From Lactarius indigo (taxonomy: Eukaryota > Basidiomycota > Agaricomycetes > Russulales > Russulaceae): a stretch of 64,000 bases of DNA. The stretch is from the NCBI GenBank assembly GCA_025766275.1, contig JAFKAC010000001.1:3534001-3598000 (forward strand), read 5' to 3'. Numbering within the stretch: the first letter of the stretch is position 1; every line of letters starts with the position of its first letter. The position numbers and the translations under genes are program-made. The notes under the pieces are model-generated. The model had not been told where the DNA came from, searched no databases, and saw nothing but the letters and a program-made list of their open reading frames with translations. Below, in pieces: positions 56,570 through 64,000 of this stretch.

Positions 56570-56929
56570 TTCTGAATGCTTGAACCTGGCAGCCTGGGCT
56601 AGAGCATTAAAACTTAGTGTGTACAATAGCAGATTCTGATCTATGTGAATTCCAGTACTTTTCAAATCTGCTCATGTGACAGCCAAACAAATGTTCTAAT
56701 CGACTCTGGGGCAACAGACAATTTCATAAGTATGAATCTTCTGAAGCAACTCAAAATTGCCTGTCTCCCCACAGCATTATGACCTATTAAGATATGGAAT
56801 GTGGACGGAACCCATAATCAAGGAGGTGAAATTACATCCTTTACTGACCTAACCATTCGAACTGGGAGGAAGACCCAAAACCTCTGATTCCTTATCACTG
56901 ACCTTGGAACCAATGAAGTCATCCTAGGG
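56570..56929 (+). pseudogene. pol: Gyp-D protease region
   Basis: Around 56700: VLIDSGATDNFISMNLLKQL, then IKIWNVDGTHNQGGEITSFT and LITDLGTNEVILG, all in one frame apart from stops. Interrupted at 56930 by LTR-E; YPWFMAFKPKFHW continues at 57517. Confidence 0.8.
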
Positions 56930-57511
56930 TGTTATGATCTGACGCTTTGGACCTCTGTTACAGTGTGTTCTCATCTTGTTCTTTCTCCTTCTGTCCCATA
57001 CTTTGTTACCTAAAGGAGCTACTACTGTTGGTAGCGTTACTTGCCTTGATCCGAATGTCTCTTTACTCCATATAGTTTCTTTGCTTCTGTATGGGCCTGT
57101 GTTCATGTTGTTTGGAATCTCACCCTATATAAACCTGTACTGTAGACCGTAGGAAGCCAGACTTGGCTTTGTTTGCAATCTAGCAACCTTGCCTCCGTAC
57201 TTTGGTGTGACCTCGCCTTATCCCCCTCTTCTTGTGCATCCCCTACCTCGGTCCCTAACCCAGACACTTCAAAGTCTTTGCAGTTGAACTATATCAACGC
57301 GTCACACCTGTTATACTCTGTGCACTAGCAAGATCAAGTGTAGAGAAGTGTCAGACACTTCGGACAAGGAGTCCTACATTACAGAGTAGTGTTGCACCTT
57401 GTGCCACACTTTCGCCACTTGTATTTCATAGCAATAAGACAACAGAGGTCTTCGCTTGATACTTGTGTGATTTAAAACCTCTAGAACCCACGCCCCTGCT
57501 AGGGCGTAACA
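56930..57511 (+). repeat. Solo LTR-E, TSD TAGGG
   Basis: 582 bp, TGTTATGATCTGACG...AGGGCGTAACA, flanked by TAGGG at 56925-56929 and 57512-57516. TATATAAA at about 57126 and a small inverted repeat AAGCC...GGCTT some 25 bp on. Only copy in the window; the full element is unknown. Confidence 0.88.
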
Positions 57512-58631
57512 TAGGGTATCCATGGTTCATGGCATTCAAACCAAAGTTCCATTGGCAAGATGCCACTATCAATGAAGAATTCCAACCTGTTGTTATTACC
57601 AGCCTGAATTTGTCAGATAAAGCCATGCCCATGGAATCTACCATCAAGGCAATGGAGACATACCAACTTGATGAATCAGCCTGGGAACAATTAGAGCAGG
57701 AAGAGAACCCTCACATCTGACTGTGAAAACTACCATGGCTTCAGAACTGGCTCAATGAGAAGTGGCTAAGAAAGTCCCAAAGACCTTTGAAGAAATGGTC
57801 CCCAAGGAATACTGGAGGCATCAAAAAGTATTCAGCGAAGAAGCATTGCAGCATTTTCCTCCATCAAGAACCTGGGATCATGCCATTGACCTCGTTCCTG
57901 AAGCCCCTAAAACCATGGACTGCAAAGTATACCCCCTGACAGTCCCTGAAATCCTCACAGAATTTGTCACTGAACACCTAAAAAAGGAATATATCCAGCC
58001 TTCAAAATCACCTTATGCATCCCCTTTCTTCTTCATTAAGAAAAAGGATGGTAAACTACACCTGGTGCAGGATTATTGCCACCTCAATGACATCACTGTG
58101 AAAAACCATTACCTGCTCCCCCTTATCCCTGAACTTATCAATAGGATCTGCAATGTGTGGCTCTATTTGAAATTGGATATATGATGGGGGTACAACAATG
58201 TCCACATTAAAAGGGGGACGAATGGAAGGCAGCATTCAAAACCAATCAAGGATTATTTGAACCAAGAGTGATGTTCTTTGGCCTAACAAATTCCCCCAGC
58301 ACCTTCCAAACCATGATGGACACCATTTTCCAGGAGTTGGTACTAACCAGGGAAGTGATTGTATACATGGATGATATTCTAATTCTGACAATAAACAACC
58401 TTAAACACCACAGAAGTGTACTACATAAGGTTCTAGACCTATGTAACAAACATGGTCTCTATATCAAACCAGAGAAATGCATGTTCAAAGTCCATGAGGT
58501 GGAATACTTAGGACTAATTATTGGACACAGCAAGCTGTGCATGGACCCTGTCAAGGTACAAGGAGTACGTGACTGGAAGGCACCAAAATCCCTCAAAGAA
58601 GTGTGGGCCTTTTTAGGATTCTGCAACTTCT
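57512..58631 (+). pseudogene. pol: Gyp-D linker and reverse transcriptase
   Basis: Linker YPWFMAFKPKFHWQDAT to QEENPHI, a frame break, then KTFEEMVPKEYWRHQKVFSE and [16 protein letters not shown]. After a stop ([16 protein letters not shown]) and a frameshift near 58215 the frame resumes with [26 protein letters not shown] and VWAFLGFCNF. Cut by a copia LTR at 58632. Confidence 0.85.
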
Positions 58632-59191
58632 TGTTGATAAGTGACCCACGCACACTTAGTGGCTCATACAGACCAGACTTGCAGCATGGACTGCTTTAGA
58701 TTAGATTAATTGGACTTGTAGATTACTTACATTTGATCTGTACAATCTAGCGCTTATCATTGCATCATGTATGACATCACTGTACCTTATGATATCACAG
58801 ATCCAGACTCAGCGTTATACTCAACATCTTTGTACTTTCCTGTGTTCTATCTTTATCATGATATCATTATGATGTTATCTACTTCTGGACTCTCTTTGTT
58901 CTGTGCTCCTTGTTCTCCATTAGCACACTCCTTTGTCCCACATGTAGAACAACATCCCTTGTACTCTAGTGACCCTATGTTACTTCTCTTGTACTAGTGT
59001 CACTCTCCTGTATAGTATAAGTAGTAGGCTTGTATGCTCCTGGTCCACATCAGTTCCTCACTGCTCTGTGTGCCAGACACCCTCTGCTTCACTGCTTGAC
59101 ATTCCCCTCTGCTGCTAACCAGCTTGCCACTAGTATCTCACCACAGACTCTTTGCCTCTGTGAGTACTGGTTATGTCTATGCTGTTCATCA
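58632..59191 (+). repeat. Solo copia LTR, TSD CTTCT
   Basis: 560 bp, flanked by CTTCT at 58627-58631 and 59192-59196; inserted in RT. Confidence 0.93.
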
Positions 59192-60775
59192 CTTCTATAG
59201 ACACTTTATACAAGGATTCTTGACAATTGCCAGACCCCTACATGATCTTACCAAAAAGAACACACCATGGGAATGGACTGAAGGCAAGAAGCATTCAACA
59301 CCATCAAGGAACAAATCAGTAATGAGCCAGTACTCCTCTTTCTCCAATTGGATCAACTCTTCAAAATTGAAGTGGATGCCTCTAGCTATGCCCTAGGGGC
59401 AGTATTGAACCAGAAAGGGGAGGACAAAAAACTCATCCTGTTGCATTCTACTCCGAATCCCTAATGGAAGCTGAATGAAATTACAACATCTATGATAGAG
59501 AACTACTGGCTATTGTTAAAGCCTTACAAACATGGTGCACGTACCTTGTAGGATCCCCCCACCTCATTACCATTCATACTGACCACACCAACCTTCAATA
59601 TTGGAAGGAACCCTGAAAAATCAGCCACCAAGTCGCTCAGGAATTCCAAGAACTCTCTGAATACAACTTTGTACTCAAACACATCCTCAGAACAAAGAAC
59701 ATGCAAGCAGGACTCATTATCTAGACACCCTGACTATGACAATGGCACCGCAGATAACGACCATATCATGGTACTACTGGATGAAGTATTCCTAAAAATT
59801 ACCCAGATGTCCATGCACAACATGGATATATGGTGTCAAATCGCACAAAACATGGATGAATCAGTATTACTCCCATGGATAGAACCCCATAACCTGAAAA
59901 AGCATGATGGGTTATGGTGGAAAGGTGACGCCCTCATTGTTGTGGGAAACAACAACCTTAAACAGGGGGTAATTACCTTTTTCCATGACACACCAAGCAC
60001 TGGACACCCTGGAATTGCAAACACCCTGGAACTAGTATGATGTGATTTCTGGTGGCCACAGATGTGGAAAGATGTAGAAGCCTATGTTAAGGGATGTGCT
60101 ACATGCCAAAGCAACAAGATCAACTCACATCAACAAAAACCACACTTATTCCCCATTACAACCGACCCCTCCACAGAACCTTTCAAAGTGGTATCTATGG
60201 ACTTTATTGTCAAACTCCCCAAGTCTGATGGGTTTGACTCCATCCTCACAATCACCAATCATGATTGCTCAAAAGCAGCTATATTCATCCCTTGCAATGA
60301 AACAATTACATCAGAGGAGTGGCAAAACTATATCTTCAATACATATACCCCCACTACAGATTACCATGAAAGATCATATCTGACTGGGATCCCAGATTTG
60401 CATCAACATTCATGAGACAGCTGTGTTCCACACTAGGAATACAGCAAAACATATCATCTGTGTACCACCCCCAAACCGATGGACAGTCAGAGCATACCAA
60501 TCAATGGCTAGAACAATATTTATGACACTAGTGCAACATAAAACAAGACAATTGGGCTAAGGTTTTACCTATGGCACAATTTGCACATAACTCATGGACA
60601 AACACCACCACCAGGCACTCCCCATTCTCACTCCTTATGGGGTGGGAATTGCATACCACATGGAGTCCCAAACCATCAAGTTACCCAGCAGTAGACCAAC
60701 AATTGGATGAGATGCTGATCAACAGACAACATGCCCAAGATAGCATAAAGCACATGCAACACCTTATGGTGCAAC
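59192..60775 (+). pseudogene. pol: Gyp-D RNase H and integrase
   Basis: RHFIQGFLTIARPLHDLTKK, RNase H (VDASSYALGAVLNQKG, HTDHTNLQYWKEP), integrase zinc region (HDTPSTGHPGIANTLELV-stop, CATCQSNK), core VVSMDFIVKLPKSDGFDSIL and YHPQTDGQSEHTNQWLEQY, with several stops and frameshifts. The last residues are HAQDSIKHMQHLM before LTR-H. Confidence 0.83.
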
Positions 60776-61378
60776 TGTCATAAACCTATAAACCTGGTTG
60801 TGACTCAAGGGCTTAAGACCAGTCTGGACTGGTCTGAGCTTATGTCATCAACTTCCTAAAGGGGAAATCCGGAATCGGAGTTTGAATTTTACTCTCTGAC
60901 AGTCACTGTGATGTGTCACATGATTACCCTGTCTTTCCAAGTCACATGTGTATGTGCACATGTACCAATCAACAGTTGATCATTTATTGATCAATGAAGA
61001 TAATCAACCAAATCATGAAGGAACACTGTGCATCAATCATGGGCTCTGCAGTTACTGCAGAATCATGCCACTATGGTGCAATATGGCAGTCATTGACTGC
61101 AGCACAGTCATACCATGCTTATCCTTTATTCTGATTGGACAGTATTAATACCTTGTCTCTGGAATGTTCCAATCCACAGTATTGCGCAGCACTTGCAGAC
61201 ATGCCCTAAGCCTGCCCTAAACCTACGCACAGGCCACCCCCTGTAGTATATAAGCTAGCTCAATCTATCGGACAGTCCCTCAGACTGTCCACTTGTGACA
61301 TCTTCCCTCTCTTGCCTCTAAGCTCCTTCGAGTGCCCCACCTTGTGTGCACCACTATCTTCTTTGAGCCAAGACACCT
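60776..61378 (+). repeat. LTR-H, partial
   Basis: Begins TGTCATAAACC in the Gyp-D integrase frame. TATATAAG at about 61250, then the inverted repeat GGACAGTC...GACTGTCC across the expected start site. Its end is missing: LTR-A starts at 61379, so Gyp-A inserted into it. No matching copy in the window. Called an LTR from layout only. Confidence 0.6.
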
Positions 61379-61917
61379 TGTAACGTCGTCACGACATTTA
61401 GCTTGACTTGAGCTACTAGAGGCGGTAACAGACTTAGCGAATAGACACAATGACTTGAAGGTCCAGTGTTCTTGTCTTAGTGAATACTCAAAGGTACACC
61501 GACAAGTTCTGACTATGCTTTGTTATGCACAAGATAGAGAGAGAGGGGAGAGAGACGAAACGAGTCAGAGAAAGGAAGAGAACAGGAAGTGATGATTCAA
61601 GAAGACCAAGATGGCGTATCTTGGTCTTTCTCCACTACTTTAAATACAAGTTGAGCAGGCTTACAAGCACTGCTATGAGTCTCAGTAAGTAGCGTCCAAT
61701 GTATTGCAGAAACCTCGCAAACCCTAATACTACTAGTACCTGTACTAGTATCAAGTCACTTCGTCAGTCAGCTATCACGCCCAATCTCCTATCATACTAC
61801 ATCGTAAAGGCCTAAGGCTGCAAGTCCGTGACTAATCTACCTTACTGCCGTAGTCACAACCAGTACAGTAAGGGTTCGTAAGCCGAGTCATACCTGATAC
61901 AAGTCAAACCTGTAACA
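61379..61917 (-). repeat. LTR-A, 3' LTR of the second Gyp-A copy
   Basis: 539 bp, TGTAACGTCGTCACG...ACCTGTAACA; has the same TATTTAAG and AAGACCAAGAT...ATCTTGGTCTT arrangement as 3279-3807. Confidence 0.9.
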
Positions 61918-61959
61918 TCACCCCCTCTTTAGCTGTGAGACCCCAACTCACCGAAAAGT

Positions 61960-63912
61960 CACAAGTAGGGCCAGTCCCTTTGTTTCGTTGGCGATACACT
62001 CCAATGCGGTAGTGTGCTCTAGGCCAATAGATGCAGTCATGCTTGTCAGTCTTGTGCGCACAGTATCATGGCTTGTAGTTGACTCACCTGGGCATGAAGT
62101 TGGTCGAGCTCATAGCTTGCTGCGCTGGTAGTGCATCACCTCTGCTGTGAGAGATTTGTTGTTGATGCAGGTTGAGGGTGCAGGTCGGTGATTTTGTCAG
62201 CCATGAAGATCACCAGATCTTCATGTGGGTAGGTGGGCCTGGAGCAGCGGCTGATACATGTGGCGCGGTGCATAGAGGGGTTTTCCGTAAACATGCGGCA
62301 AACCTGGTATAATGTAACGTTACAGTAGGAACGTTCAGCTCGGCGTGAGCAAGGTCTGGTCTTTCTATGTCAATGAGCGAGGGTTCAGCCGGTAATGGCA
62401 AGGTTTAAGTGGTTAACAAGGATCTCAGAGTATGACACAATACTCAAGATGTGAGTGGAGTTTAAGGGGATTCAAGAGGTTCGACAGGTTCAGCAGAGAG
62501 TTACCCCAAGGGAATGGGAAAACAATGTATACTGTGATGGTAAAGAAGTCGAGTCTAAGGATACAAGCTACCTAGGGCCACGACTTATATAGAAAAAGGT
62601 TTGTTTGTGCAGAACAAACAAATGGCGCAATCTGCAGCAAGCGTGAGAAGTAACACAGCAATCCGCAGCAAGCGTGAGAAGAAGGTACAGCAATCCGCAG
62701 CAGGCACAGGAAAAAGAAGAAAGTGTGCACAGCTATCCGCAGTAAGTGTGAGAAGAAACAAGGATATAAAAGGCAAGTGAGACATGTCTCAGTTTTAACA
62801 AAAGTGAGACACCTGCCATAAAAGGGTGCATTTAGCCCAAGTATAGTAGTAATAAAGACTTATAAGGACAATGAGTGTCTCATTGTCTCACTTTGCACTA
62901 GGAGAGAATCTTAAGGCTCCTAGTGCGCAGCAAGTCCAAGAAAGGGAAAGCCAAGAAAGGAAAGACTTTCCTGCGAACGCAAGTGTAAGTAAGAAACTAA
63001 TAGTAAAGTCAAAACAAGTCCAGTCTGTAACATATAACCCCCAATACCAACAGGTCTGCCCCTCCGATTATCTGCACTGTGAGAGGCATCCCTCTCTACA
63101 CCGTCGGGGCCGGTGATGGGGTATGGAATATAATGGGGTTGTCGATTTGCCCTGAACCCTTCAGGTGCAATGACGTGCGCAGGGTCGTCAGCAGTGGTGA
63201 ATGGATGGTGGTCTGCTGCACCAGGTATGTGCACATGTCCTCAATACATGGGGGATCTGTCAGTGTAGACGAGCCAGGGTGTGATGAGGGGATTAGTAGG
63301 GTCACACTTCGTTCAAAGGAAGGTGTGTCTCGCCAGGTAGTAATCATCGTCACCATGGCCAGCCTCAGCAGCCGCCATCACTCCCAGTCGCTCTCGCATC
63401 TCCCTCAGTCAGGCCGCTGCTGAGTCGAGCTGTTCCTTCTGCCACGCTGCCACTACCTTCCTCCAGCCCTCCAACTTGTACTCCATCAGAGCTTGAACGC
63501 TCGTTGTTGTGTGGGAAAACTCCACGAACGCCGATGAGGTCGTCGCTTGGGGGGATGGTGGCAATGGGTTCACGTTCACCAGCCTCGTTTCAGAAGATGT
63601 GGACGATAGCTTGTTCATTGTCAGGGTACTGGGTAGGATCTGGGAATCAGGATGACAATGTTCGCCCATTCTTGCGCAGGTGATAGGGCCCTCTGATTGC
63701 CCAACAGGTGTGTAGGGTGTGAGTTGGGCATTGGGAACTTCAGTAGTGTCGTCCTCTTCCAGTAGGGCGCGGGTGTCTTGTGCAAGGGAGTCGAGGAGTG
63801 CCGCTTGTGTGACATGTCGCAGAGGGGAAGTAGGCATATGAGTATGTGTAGAGCGAAGGAGAAGGGGATGACTTTCTTCTGTCGCCTCGCCTCTCCTTTT
63901 ATCCTCTGCCAT
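61960..63912 (-). pseudogene. Gyp-A third reading frame (split by LTR-G)
   Basis: Reading leftward: MAEDKRRGEATEESHPLLLR (63912), a Trp-containing coiled-coil segment ALMEYKLEGWRKVVAAWQKE ending near 63409, then AHVIAPEGFRANRQPHYIPY (about 63170), LTR-G, VYGKPLYAPRH (about 62270) and SLTAEVMHYQRSK (about 62120). The order of PEGFxxNxxPxYIP, YGKPLYA and LTxE blocks matches the Gyp-B frame. Several stops and frame changes. Function unknown. Confidence 0.55.
62313..63032 (-). repeat. Solo LTR-G, TSD TATAA
   Basis: 720 bp, TGTAACGTTACAG...CAGTCTGTAACA, flanked by TATAA at 62308-62312 and 63033-63037. The minus strand has TATATAAG (about 62590) followed by GTAGCTTGTATCCTTAGACT, similar to the LTR-F start region, so it belongs to a related gypsy family. 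Confidence 0.88.
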
Positions 63913-64000
63913 TTGTGCTCGAGATTCTTGATACAGCCAGAGTGCTTCCAGTGCGAATACGTCATCCTTGTTGACCCACTGATTCTCCGAGTCTGGGTAT
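63913..64000 (-). CDS. pol: Gyp-A chromodomain (partial, at the right edge)
   Basis: Minus strand from 64000: YPDSENQWVNKDDVFALEAL, the second half of a chromodomain like Gyp-B's YPDSDNQWIDKDDVF. The rest of pol is outside the window. Confidence 0.7.

Larger units (their letters stand above)
61379..64000 (-). mobile_element. Second Gyp-A copy, 3' half, running off the right edge
   Basis: Minus orientation: 3' LTR at 61379-61917, polypurine tract (complement of TCACCCCCTCTTT), then the third frame and the chromodomain reaching 64000. Interrupted by LTR-G at 62313-63032 (TSD TATAA). 61918-61990 holds only the tract and flank. Confidence 0.85.

Overview
The window looks like a transposon graveyard from a repeat-rich basidiomycete (probably Agaricomycetes). 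Three things suggest this: short GT-AG introns of about 45-65 bp; the element types present (chromodomain Ty3/gypsy, Ty1/copia, hAT, MULE and Plavaka-type CACTA); and cargo proteins of kinds common in mushroom genomes. I found no ordinary host gene, rRNA, tRNA or CRISPR array. Nearly all the sequence can be assigned to mobile elements nested in one another, and most insertions can be delimited to the base by their target-site duplications (TSDs). All comparisons were made by eye.

Layout. (1) 1-3807: 5' half of a minus-strand gypsy element (Gyp-A) ending in its 5' LTR. (2) 3808-54044: a head-to-head pair of gypsy Gyp-B 3' halves, one on each strand, with the centre of symmetry near 41581. The left arm (3808-41722, minus) is split by a hAT element (4197-10093), a MULE (11260-17936, itself carrying three solo LTRs), a solo copia LTR (18307-18920) and a 20-kb Plavaka/CACTA-like element (19789-39811). 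The right arm (41723-54044, plus) is split only by a complete gypsy, Gyp-F (42934-50758, TSD ACAGA). (3) 54045-60775: a decayed plus-strand gypsy (Gyp-D) carrying four solo LTRs. (4) 60776-61378: part of an unassigned LTR. (5) 61379-64000: 3' half of a second Gyp-A copy, split by one more solo LTR.

The Plavaka element carries its transposase, a DUF6698-like gene, an SPT5-like (NGN/KOW) gene and a Myb/Reb1-like gene. It contains a very young copia element (30825-37200; LTRs of 628 bp each that look identical; intact 1440-codon polyprotein). It has also undergone a 14.6-kb inversion between two inverted solo LTRs (23114-23618 and 38200-38704). The LTR flanks are exchanged crosswise, and the inversion split both the transposase and the SPT5-like gene; both reading frames rejoin if it is undone.

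The gypsy elements share several features: an 11-nt Tf1-type self-priming signal (Gyp-A and Gyp-F, predicted for Gyp-B), pol in the -1 frame after a GG(A/G)TTTT site at the end of gag, a chromodomain, and an extra 3' reading frame. Most of their stop codons are TGA where relatives have arginine, as expected from deamination of methylated CpG. The only clearly intact large gene is the copia polyprotein.
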